Positions 35,487 through 44,162 of a DNA stretch of 64,000 nt are shown here, piece by piece (position 1 is the stretch's first letter; every line of letters starts with the position of its first letter). Both the position numbers and the translations under genes were made by a program. The notes below the pieces were generated by a model. It worked only from the letters and a program-made list of their open reading frames with translations. It did no database searches and had not been told where the DNA came from. This stretch comes from Winogradskya humida (GTDB lineage: Bacteria; Actinomycetota; Actinomycetes; Mycobacteriales; Micromonosporaceae): NCBI RefSeq assembly GCF_016862215.1, contig NZ_BOMN01000033.1, positions 62,001 through 126,000 of the forward strand. The letters are read 5' to 3'.

Positions 35487-36725
35487 ATGACCACCTCACC
35501 CACCACCGCCCCCTCCGTGACCACGACCTCCCGTGAGGTGGCCACGCGCCGGAGACGGCTGTCCCATCCGGTGGCCTTCGCCGCCATCGCCGCCATCTTC
35601 GTGGCGTTCACCGCGGCGTCCAGCGCGCCGTCCCCGCTCTACGTCGTCTACCAGCAGCTCTGGGGCTTCTCCGCGACGACCCTGACACTGGTCTTCGCCG
35701 TCTACGTGGTCGGGCTCGTCGGATCGCTGCTGATCCTCGGGGCGCTCTCCGATCACGTCGGCCGCCGTCCCGTGCTGGCCGCCGCGATCGTCCTCGAGGC
35801 CGTCGCGCTGGTGCTGTTCCTCAGTGCCGGTGACGTGAACGTGCTGCTCGTGGCCCGTTTCCTGCAGGGCATCGCGACCGGTGCGGCGCTGACCACCCTC
35901 GGCGCGACCCTGGTCGACCTGAACCCGCCGCACGCCCCCGGCCGCGCCGGTCTGCTCAACAGCATCGTGCCGCCGGCCGGTCTCGCGTTCGGCTCACTGG
36001 GCACCGGAGCGCTCGTCCAGTACGCCCCCGGCCCCACCCATCTGGTGTGGGCGATCCTGCTGACGATCATGGTCATCGCGGGTGTCGTCGTGCTGCTGCT
36101 GCCCGAGACCTCAACCCGGCGTCCCGGCGTGATGTCCTCCCTGCTGCCGAAGCTCGGCGTGCCGGCCCGGCTGCGCAAGGACCTCTTCGCGCTCGTGCCG
36201 ATCATCGTGGCCAGCTGGGCGCTCGGCGGCCTCTACCTCTCGCTCGGCCCGTCCGTCGCGGTCGGCGTCTTCGGCCTGGGCAGCCACCTGATCGGTGGCC
36301 TGGTCGTGACCCTGCTCTGCGGCACCGGCGCGCTGGCGGCCTATGCGCTGCGCAGCCGGGCCACCAGCCGGGTCCTGACGATCGCCGGTGCGCTGCTGAC
36401 GATCGGCACCGCGGTGACCCTGATCGGCATGGAGACCGAGTCGACGCTGGTCGCGGCGATCGGCACGGTGGTGGCCGGGGTCGGATTCGGCGCCTCGTCG
36501 CTCGCCTCGTTCGGCACGCTGGCAGTGCTCGCGGCCCCCGACGAGCGGGGTGAGCTGTTCGCGGTCGCGCTGACCATCGCGTACGTGGCCTTCAGCATCC
36601 CGGCCGTCATCGCCGGCCTCGCCGCCACGACGTTCGGCCTGCACTCGACGGCCCTGGTCTATGGCCTGGTCGTGGTCGCCCTCGGCGGCATCGCCATGAT
36701 CGCCCAGCGAGCCCGTAAGGCCTGA
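35487..36725 (+). CDS. MFS transporter under TetR control
   Basis: Twelve-helix MFS permease of 412 residues. APSPLYVVYQQLWGFSATTL opens helix 1-2, motif A is LGALSDHVGRRPVLAA, and RFLQGIATGAALTTLGATL is helix 4. It resembles actinobacterial MFS efflux proteins next to TetR genes; the substrate is unknown. The ATG at 35487 lies 19 bases after the second operator. A strong hairpin follows the gene. Confidence 0.93.
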   Translation: MTTSPTTAPSVTTTSREVATRRRRLSHPVAFAAIAAIFVAFTAASSAPSPLYVVYQQLWGFSATTLTLVFAVYVVGLVGSLLILGALSDHVGRRPVLAAAIVLEAVALVLFLSAGDVNVLLVARFLQGIATGAALTTLGATLVDLNPPHAPGRAGLLNSIVPPAGLAFGSLGTGALVQYAPGPTHLVWAILLTIMVIAGVVVLLLPETSTRRPGVMSSLLPKLGVPARLRKDLFALVPIIVASWALGGLYLSLGPSVAVGVFGLGSHLIGGLVVTLLCGTGALAAYALRSRATSRVLTIAGALLTIGTAVTLIGMETESTLVAAIGTVVAGVGFGASSLASFGTLAVLAAPDERGELFAVALTIAYVAFSIPAVIAGLAATTFGLHSTALVYGLVVVALGGIAMIAQRARKA

Positions 36726-36766
36726 CAGAAGCAGGGCCTGAATGTGAGCCCGAAAGTAGAACCGTC

Positions 36767-36804
36767 CCGGCGTGGGCGGCGGCTGACCCCGCCGCCCACG
36801 CCGG
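36767..36804 (+). terminator. Strong hairpin terminator after MFS gene
   Basis: Perfect 16-bp GC stem (arms 36767-36782 and 36789-36804) with a 6-base loop. It has no U tract, typical of high-GC terminators. It ends two bases before a second inverted repeat that surrounds the next gene's start. Confidence 0.8.
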
Positions 36805-36806
36805 AC

Positions 36807-36841
36807 CATATGTGGCGAAACTCAAAGAAGGGCCACATATG
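36807..36841 (+). promoter_or_regulatory. Inverted repeat containing the peptidase start codon
   Basis: Arms CATATGTGGC (36807-36816) and GCCACATATG (36832-36841). The right arm ends with the ATG start (36839-36841), and the ribosome site AAGAAGG lies in the 15-base loop. As RNA it could hide the start codon; as DNA it could be an operator. Both are inferences. Confidence 0.6.
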
Positions 36842-38434
36842 AGACGAATTCTGACAACCGTCATCACGCTCGGACTGGTGCTCTCCTCCGGCGCGGCCGT
36901 GGCGTACGCCGCATCCGACACCCCGCGCCGCGGCACCACCACCTACGAGCCGATCACGTGGGGCACCTGCGAGAGCACCGGCCTCGCAGCCCGCAACGCG
37001 CAGTGCGGCCTGCTCAGCGTGCCGCTCGACTATGCGAAGCCCGGTGGCGAGCAGATCGAACTGGCCGTCTCGCGCATCAGGCACACCACGAAGGATGCCG
37101 ACTACCAGGGCGTCATGCTGGTCAACCCGGGTGGGCCGGGTGGCTCGGGTCTGGACCTGTCGGTGCTGGGCGAATACGTGCCGAAGGACGCCGGGGACGC
37201 GTACGACTGGATCGGGTTCGATCCTCGTGGGGTCGGCTCGAGCGAGCCGTCCCTGGGTTGTGACGGCGGGTATCTCGGATACGGACGCCCGCCCTACGTG
37301 CCGACCGGTTCGAAGATCGAGAAGGCCTGGCTCGGCAAGGCCGAGGGGTACGCGTCGGACTGCGCGCAGATCGCGGGTGACCTGCTCGACCACATGCGCA
37401 CCACGGACACCGTGCAGGACCTCGACAGCCTGCGTGCCGCACTCGGTGCCGAGCAGATCAACTTCTACGGCTTCTCGTACGGCACCTACCTCGGCCAGGT
37501 CTACGCGACGCGCTACCCCCAGCGGGTACGCCGGATGGTGCTCGACGGCAACGTCGACCCCCGCCGCGTCTGGTACGACGCCAACCTCGACCAGGACGTC
37601 GCCTTCGACCGCACCATGAAGGTCTACTTCGCCTGGATCGCCCAGTACGACAAGGTGTACCACCTGGGCCGGAGCGCGAAAGCCGTCGAGAAGCTCTTCT
37701 ACAAGGAGCAGTCCCGGCTGCTCGGGCATCCCGCCGACGGCGAGTTCGGGCCCGACGAGCTCACCGACGTGTTCCTGCAGGCCGGTTACTACGTCTTCGG
37801 CTGGGAGTCGGTCGCGTACGCGTTCTCCGCCTGGGTCAACGACCGTGACCCGGACCCGCTGAGGTCGCTGTTCGAGTCGGCGAACCCTACGGACGACGGC
37901 GCCGACAACGGGTACGCGGTCTACCTCGCAGTCCAGTGCACCGACGCTCCATGGCCCACCTCATGGAAGAAGTGGCACGCGGACAACTCCCGGATCCACT
38001 CGCAGGCGCCGTTCCTGACCTGGGGCAACGCCTGGTACAACGCACCCTGCCTGACCTGGCCCGCCGCGCCGGGCAAGCGGATCAAGGTAAGCGGCACGAA
38101 TGCCCCGCCGATCCTGCTGCTCAGCGAGACCCTGGACGCCGCGACGCCCTTCTCGGGCAGCCTCGAGGTGCGCCGGCGCTTCCCGAAGTCCGCGCTGATC
38201 GAGGGCGTCGGCGGCACCACCCACGCCGGGTCGCTCTTCGGCAATGCCTGTGTCGACAACTCCATCGCGGAGTATCTGGCGTCCGGAAAGCTCCCGCAGC
38301 GAGCGAAGGGCAACACCGCGGACAAGCGCTGCGACCCGTTGCCGAAGCCGGACCCGACCAAGCCGTCGGCGAAGCGTGCAGGGGTCGCCACGCTCTCCCG
38401 GCTGGATCTTCAGCGCAGGATCGCCGGTTACTGA
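36839..38434 (+). CDS. Secreted S33 alpha/beta-hydrolase peptidase (SlpD/TAP type)
   Basis: Exported prolyl/tripeptidyl aminopeptidase-like hydrolase of 531 residues. The signal peptide MRRILTTVITLGLVLSSGAA ends near AYAAS. The oxyanion loop is NPGGPGGSG and the nucleophile is S213 in GFSYGTYLGQ. The C-terminal TAP-like domain has PPILLLSETLDAATPFSGSL with the catalytic Asp and GGTTHAGS with the catalytic His. The length fits the SlpD/SlpE family. The ATG at 36839 is chosen because it begins the signal peptide. The stop overlaps the convergent NAD kinase gene by seven bases. Confidence 0.92.
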   Translation: MRRILTTVITLGLVLSSGAAVAYAASDTPRRGTTTYEPITWGTCESTGLAARNAQCGLLSVPLDYAKPGGEQIELAVSRIRHTTKDADYQGVMLVNPGGPGGSGLDLSVLGEYVPKDAGDAYDWIGFDPRGVGSSEPSLGCDGGYLGYGRPPYVPTGSKIEKAWLGKAEGYASDCAQIAGDLLDHMRTTDTVQDLDSLRAALGAEQINFYGFSYGTYLGQVYATRYPQRVRRMVLDGNVDPRRVWYDANLDQDVAFDRTMKVYFAWIAQYDKVYHLGRSAKAVEKLFYKEQSRLLGHPADGEFGPDELTDVFLQAGYYVFGWESVAYAFSAWVNDRDPDPLRSLFESANPTDDGADNGYAVYLAVQCTDAPWPTSWKKWHADNSRIHSQAPFLTWGNAWYNAPCLTWPAAPGKRIKVSGTNAPPILLLSETLDAATPFSGSLEVRRRFPKSALIEGVGGTTHAGSLFGNACVDNSIAEYLASGKLPQRAKGNTADKRCDPLPKPDPTKPSAKRAGVATLSRLDLQRRIAGY

Positions 38435-39381
38435 GCTGCCCGGCGGTCGTGCAGGGCCGCGTTGTGCCGCAGGTTCTCCGGGATCAGCTCCAGCAGCTGG
38501 TCCCGGCGCAGCGGCAGGTCCAGCAGGCTCAGCTTGATCTGGCTGCGGTTCTGGTGCGTGCCGGCGGAGAGCCGGACCACCTGGGCGGCGTTCTCCCGGA
38601 ACCGCGCGGAGAGGATGCCGCCCGCCGCCAGCTCGCCGGCGTCGGTGCCGTCGACGTCCACCGCGACGGGGGCGCTGTCCGGTGCCACGGTCAGCGTGAT
38701 CTGGTCGCCGGCCCCGAGCACCACCGCCCGCCCGATTCCCGCCATCGGCGCCACCGGCGTGATCACCGTCGCGGCGGCCGAGGGGGAGAGGATCGGGCCT
38801 CCGGCGGCGTAGTTGTACGCCGTCGACCCGTTGGGCGTGGAAACCACCACGGCGTCACAGCGGTAGTAGCCGTACTGGCGGCCGTTGACGGTCAGGTCGG
38901 CGCTCACCGCGCCCTTGCGTCCCAGCCGCGCGAGCACCACGTCGTTGAAGCCGAAGCTGGTCCGCAGCCGCACCGGTCCCGCGTCAGCGACCAGGCAACC
39001 GTGCGACTCGATGGTGAAGTCGCCACGGCCCAGCTGCTCCAGCGCCGGTGCCAGGCTCGACGGGGTGATCTCGACCAGGAAGCCCAGGTTGCCGTGGTTG
39101 ACGCCGAGCACGGGCACCGGCCGGTCGATCACCAGCCGCATCGCCCCGAGCATCGTGCCGTCACCGCCGAGCGCGATCACGCCGTTGACCCGGCGCAGGA
39201 ACTCCTCGTCGCCGACGACCTCGAGCCCGTCGGTCGTGATCCGGGCCGCCTCCGACTCACGGATCAGAACCGTGCCCTCGTGGGTCCGGGACCACTCGAC
39301 GATCGTCGCCACCGAGTCGCCGACCGGTTTGCTCGGATGGACCACCAGGCCGAACGTCTTGACCGCTGTCTCCAGGCTCAC
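38428..39381 (-). CDS. nadK: NAD kinase
   Basis: ATP/polyphosphate-dependent NAD+ kinase of 317 residues, the sole route to NADP. The key motif LGGDGTMLGAMRLV has G72-G73-D74-G75, and the second conserved motif is VVSTPNGSTAYNYAAGGPIL. VNHGNLGFLVEI and EIELGAGD-like regions complete the fold. The C-terminal 30 residues extend beyond most homologues. It stands alone here, convergent with the peptidase gene and divergent from the manganese riboswitch locus; the recN/TlyA neighbours often seen in actinobacteria are absent. Confidence 0.94.
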   Translation of the reverse strand: MSLETAVKTFGLVVHPSKPVGDSVATIVEWSRTHEGTVLIRESEAARITTDGLEVVGDEEFLRRVNGVIALGGDGTMLGAMRLVIDRPVPVLGVNHGNLGFLVEITPSSLAPALEQLGRGDFTIESHGCLVADAGPVRLRTSFGFNDVVLARLGRKGAVSADLTVNGRQYGYYRCDAVVVSTPNGSTAYNYAAGGPILSPSAAATVITPVAPMAGIGRAVVLGAGDQITLTVAPDSAPVAVDVDGTDAGELAAGGILSARFRENAAQVVRLSAGTHQNRSQIKLSLLDLPLRRDQLLELIPENLRHNAALHDRRAAQ

Positions 39382-39429
39382 ACGCCCACACTAGCCATGA
39401 TCCCTTCCGCGCCCGGTAGGCTGGCGTAC

Positions 39430-39540
39430 GCGAAGGGGAGTAGCTCCCAACGTGTTGGTCGACATGCTGACGGCGAGAAGTTTTCGCGGTCCGGCCACAC
39501 GGCCTCGGTTCACCACGCCGGGGCGAGCGAGACCTTCGAC
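39430..39540 (+). promoter_or_regulatory. yybP-ykoY manganese riboswitch
   Basis: The leader has the two hallmark segments of this family: GAAGGGGAGTAGCTCCC at the 5' side (from 39432) and GCGAGCGAGACCTTCG at the 3' side (to about 39539), about 100 bases apart and able to pair into the P1 region. It lies 75 bases upstream of a GDT1/TMEM165-family exporter, the most frequent partner of this riboswitch. Known members sense Mn2+ and switch on export. Confidence 0.85.
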
Positions 39541-39615
39541 TTGGCCGATTCATATGGCCGGGTCGAGGTCGCCCTGCGCCCAAACCCCGGTCTGACCATT
39601 ACACCGGGAGTTCCC

Positions 39616-40206
39616 TTGTTCGACGGTTTCCTAGCCGCGACAGCGCTCAGCTTCGCCGTGATCTTCGTGGCCGAGCTCGGCGACAAATCGCAGCTCATGG
39701 CGCTGACATTCGCGACCCGCTTCAAGACCATGCCGGTGCTGATCGGCATCACGGTGGCCACCGCGGTCGTACACCTCGTCTCGGTCGGCATCGGTTATGG
39801 CCTCGGCGCGACCTTGCCGACCGGCTGGATCTCGCTCGTGGCGGCCATCGCGTTCCTCGCCTTCGGGGCGTGGACGCTGCGCGGGGACAAGCTCACCGAT
39901 GACGAGAAGCAGAAGGCCGAGCGCACCACGGGCTCGGCGATCCTCGCGGTCGGTGGCGCGTTCTTCCTGGCCGAGCTCGGTGACAAGACCATGCTCGCGA
40001 CCATCACCCTGGCCACCCAGCACGGCTGGTTCGGCACCTGGCTCGGCTCCACGCTCGGCATGGTGGCGGCGGACGCCCTCGCCATCGTGGTGGGCCGGCT
40101 GCTCGGCCGGCACCTGCCCGAGAAGGCGATCAAGTACGGCGCCGCCGCGCTGTTCGCTATCTTCGGCGTCTGGCTCCTCATCGAAGCCATCCGCGAACTC
40201 ACCTGA
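39616..40206 (+). CDS. GDT1/TMEM165 (UPF0016) family manganese exporter
   Basis: Membrane protein of 196 residues, six helices in two halves. Each half has the family signature E-x-G-D-K-[ST]: VAELGDKSQLMAL and LAELGDKTMLATI. Members export Mn2+ (or Ca2+) and prevent manganese poisoning. The start is TTG at 39616, five bases after GGGAG, and gives a first helix at LAATALSFAVIFV. The upstream yybP-ykoY riboswitch supports the manganese role. Confidence 0.93.
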   Translation: MFDGFLAATALSFAVIFVAELGDKSQLMALTFATRFKTMPVLIGITVATAVVHLVSVGIGYGLGATLPTGWISLVAAIAFLAFGAWTLRGDKLTDDEKQKAERTTGSAILAVGGAFFLAELGDKTMLATITLATQHGWFGTWLGSTLGMVAADALAIVVGRLLGRHLPEKAIKYGAAALFAIFGVWLLIEAIRELT

Positions 40207-40220
40207 CCCCGGGGGACCAC

Positions 40221-41186
40221 GTGCCGCTGCAGTACCGCGCCGAATTCGACGCTGTCGTGACGTTCAGCAACGGCGGTGGCCTGCAGACCCAGGGCTTCCG
40301 GGTGGACGTGCCGCACGCCGACGTGACCGAGGCGGAGATCTCCGCGCTCTTCGTGTCGGCGTGCCGGCTGCTCATGGTCGGCGCCGTCGAGCTGTCGAAC
40401 GTGAGGATCTTCGCCGACCCGCACCTGGGCACCCCCGCCGGGCCGTCCGACATCCGGCGCCGGCTGCGCTGGGTGGAGCTGAGCCACGTCATCGAGGCCG
40501 GCATGGTCACCTACCCGGGTCTGCCGGCGCCGGTGATCACACCCCACCTGACCAGGGAGGACTCCCGCGGCGTCTACGCCGAGGGCACCGAGTTCGCCAT
40601 GGACGTCATCACGATGATCGGTAACACCGGCACCTACCTCGACAGCCCGTTCCACCGGTACGCCGATGGCGCCGACCTGGCCGGGATCCCGCTCGACCGG
40701 GTCGCCGACCTGCCCGCGGTCGTGGTCCGCACGGCCGGCAGCGGCGTCCGCGGCGTGGGCGTCGAGGCGCTGGAGGACCTCGACGTCGCGGGGCGGGCGG
40801 TGCTGCTGCACACGGGAGGTGACGCGCATTGGGGCACTCCGGCGTACGCGGAAAATGCCCCGTTCCTGACCGGAGCCGGCGCGCAGTCGCTGGTCGACCG
40901 GGGTGCGGCCCTGGTCGGCATCGACGCCGTCAACATCGACGACACCTCCCCGGATGCCGCTGGCACCCGTCCCGCTCACAGCCTGTTGCTGGGCGCGGGC
41001 ATCCCGGTGGTCGAGCACCTGACGGGTCTGGCGGAGTTGCCGCCGACGGGGGCGCGCTTCACGGCGGTGCCACCGCGGGTGGTCGCATTCGGGACATTCA
41101 CCGTACGGGCGTACGCGACGATGCCCGTGGAGGAAGCGCACGACCACCGGCGTTCCGGGGGCTGGTTGCCCACCGAAAAAGCGTGA
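40221..41186 (+). CDS. Cyclase-family (kynurenine formamidase-like) protein
   Basis: Protein of 321 residues. The C-terminal about 225 residues are a metal-dependent cyclase/formamidase fold with VELSHVIEAGMVTYPG, GNTGTYLDSPFHRYADG and VGIDAVNIDDTSPD. The usual metal motif HxGTHxDxPxH is altered: the first His is Asn-like and the second Tyr (NTGTYLDSPFH), so the metal site may be reduced. The first 70 residues are an extra domain I do not recognise. The start is GTG 40221. It follows the manganese exporter by 14 bases and may share its transcript. Confidence 0.82.
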   Translation: MPLQYRAEFDAVVTFSNGGGLQTQGFRVDVPHADVTEAEISALFVSACRLLMVGAVELSNVRIFADPHLGTPAGPSDIRRRLRWVELSHVIEAGMVTYPGLPAPVITPHLTREDSRGVYAEGTEFAMDVITMIGNTGTYLDSPFHRYADGADLAGIPLDRVADLPAVVVRTAGSGVRGVGVEALEDLDVAGRAVLLHTGGDAHWGTPAYAENAPFLTGAGAQSLVDRGAALVGIDAVNIDDTSPDAAGTRPAHSLLLGAGIPVVEHLTGLAELPPTGARFTAVPPRVVAFGTFTVRAYATMPVEEAHDHRRSGGWLPTEKA

Positions 41187-41236
41187 ACGGGCTCAGATCC
41201 GTACCGTTGGTGCCGATGATGGCCGTGTGACCTTTA

Positions 41237-41282
41237 TCTTCCGCATGTCCGGCGCGCGTGTCTTCCGCATGGCCGGTGCGCG
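41237..41282. repeat. Tandem 22-bp repeat before TPR gene
   Basis: Two copies (41237-41258 and 41261-41282) of TCTTCCGCATG(T/G)CCGG(C/T)GCGCG in direct orientation with a 2-base spacer, ending three bases before the TPR start. Function unknown; possibly a duplicated regulator site. Confidence 0.7.
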
Positions 41283-41285
41283 CCG

Positions 41286-41996
41286 ATGACCGATGTTGAC
41301 GCCGTGCCGGGTGTCCTGCGGATCGGGTCCGAAGGTCTGAAGACCCCGACGGAGATCGGCGTGGCCCGGGCCGCCGCCCTGTTCGAACGGGTCGACCCCG
41401 CCGCGGCGGCCCAGCACCTCGAGCCGATCCTCGCCGCCGACCCGGTGTCGGGGCCCGGGTGGATCCTGATGGCCCGGATCCGGCTGGCACTCGACCAGGT
41501 TCCGCAGGCGCTGGAGGCGGCCGAACGCGCTGTCGCCGTCGCGCCCGAGGACCCGCGCCCGCTGGCGACGGCGAGCCGGGCCCTGACGCTGCTCGGCCGG
41601 CACGAGGAGGCCGTGACGATGGCCTACCGCGCGGTGATCGTCGAGCCGAAGAACCCGCTGTGGCACGACCGGGTCGCATGGGCGCTGCTCGCCGCCGACC
41701 GGCAGTACGCGGACGCCGAACAGGCCGCGCGTACGGCCGTCGGGCTGGACCCCCACGAAGCGCACTACTACTTCACCCACGGCGTGACGCTCGACGCGCT
41801 CGGCCACTCCGACCAGGCCAGGCAGGCGTTCCTGATCTCGCTCAAGATGGAGCCGGAGAACCCGGTCGCGCAGCACCGGCTCGCCGTCCTGAACGGCGAA
41901 GCGGTCAAGGAGCCCGAGAAGAAGAAGCGCGGCTGGAAGATCTTCGGCCGCCGGGGCGCTAACGGGCCATCACGCCCGGAGGAGTTCCTGCCCTAG
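41286..41996 (+). CDS. Tetratricopeptide-repeat protein
   Basis: Soluble protein of 236 residues with four or five TPR units (about 30-200): for example AAAQHLEPILAADPVSGPGW, QALEAAERAVAVAPEDPRPL, EEAVTMAYRAVIVEPKNPLW and QAARTAVGLDPHEAHYYFTH. The tail is a basic linker (EPEKKKRGWKIFGRRG). TPR proteins mediate protein contacts; no partner is evident. Its 3' end overlaps the convergent membrane gene by 38 bases, the longest tail overlap in the window. Confidence 0.88.
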   Translation: MTDVDAVPGVLRIGSEGLKTPTEIGVARAAALFERVDPAAAAQHLEPILAADPVSGPGWILMARIRLALDQVPQALEAAERAVAVAPEDPRPLATASRALTLLGRHEEAVTMAYRAVIVEPKNPLWHDRVAWALLAADRQYADAEQAARTAVGLDPHEAHYYFTHGVTLDALGHSDQARQAFLISLKMEPENPVAQHRLAVLNGEAVKEPEKKKRGWKIFGRRGANGPSRPEEFLP

Positions 41997-42978
41997 AACG
42001 CATCACGAGCCAGACGAGCCAGCCCGTACCGATCACGAAGACGAAGCTGATCAGGCGGTAGAGCACCACGGCCGCGACCGCCGAACCGGTGGCCAGGCCG
42101 CCCGCGACCAGGCCCAGGATCAGCGCGCCGTCGACGACGCCGAGCCCGCCCGGCACGATCGGGACGCTGGCCGCGGCCATCCCCGCGCAGTACGCGATGA
42201 CGAGCTGGCTCGGATGGATCCCCTCGGCGTCCAGCGCGATGCAGCACATCCAGAGGCACAGCGCGTCGAGCAGCCAGTTCGCGACGGCGAGCAGGATCGC
42301 GTACGTCAGCTCCGCCGGCCGCATCCGCACCGACCGCAACTGGTCGATGAAGCTCGTCAGCCCCGCCTGGCCGGTGTCGACGGGCCGGTGCCGCACCCTG
42401 TTGAGCAGGCCGAGCAGCATCCGCGCCGGGTTGATCAGCCATTCGGGGTGCTGGGCCACGAGCCGGACGCCGACAGCCACCAGCAATGCCCCGCCCATGT
42501 AGACCAGCAGCGTGCGCCAGCTGCCGGTGCTGCGGGTCAGGATCCCGAAGACAGCGCCGATGACCACCAGCGCGCCCGCCGAGAGCACCCCGCTGAGCGC
42601 GATGCACCAGGACGCGACCGCCGACGAGGCACCGAAGCGGCGTAAGTGCTGGAAGTTGAAGGTGGTGGAGAAGAGCGGTCCGCCGGGCAGCGTCGCACTC
42701 AGCGAATGGGCCGCGTACGCGAGCGCCACGTGCCGCCGGATGCCCACTTTTGTGCCTGCACCACGCAGCAAAGCCCGCTGCATGCGCGCGTAACTGCCCA
42801 TCGACGCGATCTCCGCGACCAGGGCGCCGGCGACCCAGTTCCAGTGCGGCGTACGCAGCTGGCCCAGCGCCTCCACCAGCGATCGCCACCCGAACACCAG
42901 CTCGACGGCGAGCACGGCGAGGACCGCCGCGGCCACGACGGGCCCGCGGCGCCACCACGGCTGGACGGTGTCGGCCAC
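41959..42978 (-). CDS. Lysylphosphatidylglycerol synthase TM/UPF0104 family membrane protein
   Basis: Polytopic protein of about 339 residues with eight helices, in the AglD/MprF N-terminal flippase-like family. LRTPHWNWVAGALVAEIASM, ALAYAAHSLSATLPGGPLFS and VPIVPGGLGVVDGALILGLV are the conserved spots. It lacks the C-terminal transferase domain of MprF. Members move lipids or lipid-linked sugars, or serve as membrane partners of glycosyltransferases. I place the start at GTG 42978 (VADTVQPWWRRG); the frame extends further but would overlap the divergent PTS gene. Confidence 0.82.
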   Translation of the reverse strand: MADTVQPWWRRGPVVAAAVLAVLAVELVFGWRSLVEALGQLRTPHWNWVAGALVAEIASMGSYARMQRALLRGAGTKVGIRRHVALAYAAHSLSATLPGGPLFSTTFNFQHLRRFGASSAVASWCIALSGVLSAGALVVIGAVFGILTRSTGSWRTLLVYMGGALLVAVGVRLVAQHPEWLINPARMLLGLLNRVRHRPVDTGQAGLTSFIDQLRSVRMRPAELTYAILLAVANWLLDALCLWMCCIALDAEGIHPSQLVIAYCAGMAAASVPIVPGGLGVVDGALILGLVAGGLATGSAVAAVVLYRLISFVFVIGTGWLVWLVMRSRAGTPPGVMAR

Positions 42979-43020
42979 TTGATCGATCGTCGCAAAAATC
43001 CCGCGCGCACGCTGGGGAGA

Positions 43021-43049
43021 TTGACAGTAGGTGATCTCGTCGGTACAAC
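43021..43049 (+). promoter_or_regulatory. Promoter of the mannitol PTS operon
   Basis: TTGACA (43021-43026), a 17-base spacer and TACAAC (43044-43049) form a near-consensus housekeeping promoter 30 bases before the EIIC start. Confidence 0.7.
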
Positions 43050-43078
43050 GATTCCACCAGAGCGTGAGGAGCCGTGCC

Positions 43079-44161
43079 TTGTCGGAGCTGTACGCGCCTC
43101 CCACCCGGGAGTCAGGGCTGAAAGCGCAGGTCCAGCGGTTCGGCGGTTATCTCTCCGGCATGGTGATGCCGAACATCGCGGCGTTCATCGCGTGGGGGCT
43201 CATCACCGCGGTCTTCTTCGAGCACGGCTGGTGGCCCAACGAGCGGTTCGCGGCCCTGATCGACCCGATGTCGCACGTGCTGCTGCCGGTCCTGATCGGA
43301 TACACCGGCGGGCGCATGGTGCACGCCCAGCGCGGGGCCGTGGTCGGTGCGGTCGCCACGATGGGCCTGGTCGTCGGGTCGCCGTCGCCGATGTTCTTCG
43401 GCGCGATGATCGTCGGGCCGCTCGCCGCGTGGGCGCTCAAGTACGTCGACGGCCTCACCGAGAACCGCATCCGGTCCGGCTTCGAGATGCTGGTCGAGAA
43501 CTTCAGCGCGGGCATCGTCGGCGCGTTCGCCGCGCTGTTCGGGGCGCTGGCCGTCGGCCCGGTGATGCGGATCTTCACCGACGCGCTGGGCGAGGGCGTC
43601 CGGTTCCTCGTCCAGCATCACCTGCTGCCGTTCGCGGCGGTGCTGATCGAGCCCGCCAAGGTGCTGTTCCTCAACAACGCGGTCAACCACGGCGTGCTCG
43701 GGCCGCTGGGCATCGCGGAGTCCTCCGAGGCCGGCAAGTCGGTCCTGTTCATGCTCGAGACCAACCCGGGGCCCGGGTTCGGGATCCTGCTCGCCTATCT
43801 GCTGTTCGGCCCGCGCTCGCTGCGGCCCAGCGTGCCGGCCGCGATGGCGATCCAGTTCCTCGGCGGCATCCACGAGATCTACTTCCCGTACGTCCTGATG
43901 AAGCCCAGCATGGTGCTGGCCGCGATCTCGGGCGGCGCCGCGGGCATCGTGACGTTCATGGCGACCGGGGCCGGTCTGGTCGCCACGCCGTCGCCGGGCA
44001 GCATCTTCGCCTATCTCGCCGAGACCCCCCGCGGTGGCTACTTCGGTGTCCTCGCCGGTGTCGCCGTGGCCGCGGGCGTGTCCTTCCTGATCGGCTCCCT
44101 GCTGCTCGGTGTCGGCCGGCTGACCCGCGACGACCTGTCCCGCAGCGAGGGGGAGCTCTGA
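43079..44161 (+). CDS. PTS mannitol-type transporter subunit EIIC
   Basis: Membrane channel component of a mannitol-family phosphotransferase system, 360 residues. QVQRFGGYLSGMVMPNIAAF is the start of the MtlA family, with the substrate-site region KVLFLNNAVNHGVLGPLG and FLGGIHEIYFPYVLMKPS. The protein lacks the fused IIB and IIA domains of E. coli MtlA; both are separate genes downstream. The start is TTG 43079, seven bases after GAGGAG. It begins a six-gene operon. Confidence 0.93.
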   Translation: MSELYAPPTRESGLKAQVQRFGGYLSGMVMPNIAAFIAWGLITAVFFEHGWWPNERFAALIDPMSHVLLPVLIGYTGGRMVHAQRGAVVGAVATMGLVVGSPSPMFFGAMIVGPLAAWALKYVDGLTENRIRSGFEMLVENFSAGIVGAFAALFGALAVGPVMRIFTDALGEGVRFLVQHHLLPFAAVLIEPAKVLFLNNAVNHGVLGPLGIAESSEAGKSVLFMLETNPGPGFGILLAYLLFGPRSLRPSVPAAMAIQFLGGIHEIYFPYVLMKPSMVLAAISGGAAGIVTFMATGAGLVATPSPGSIFAYLAETPRGGYFGVLAGVAVAAGVSFLIGSLLLGVGRLTRDDLSRSEGEL

Positions 44162-44162
44162 G

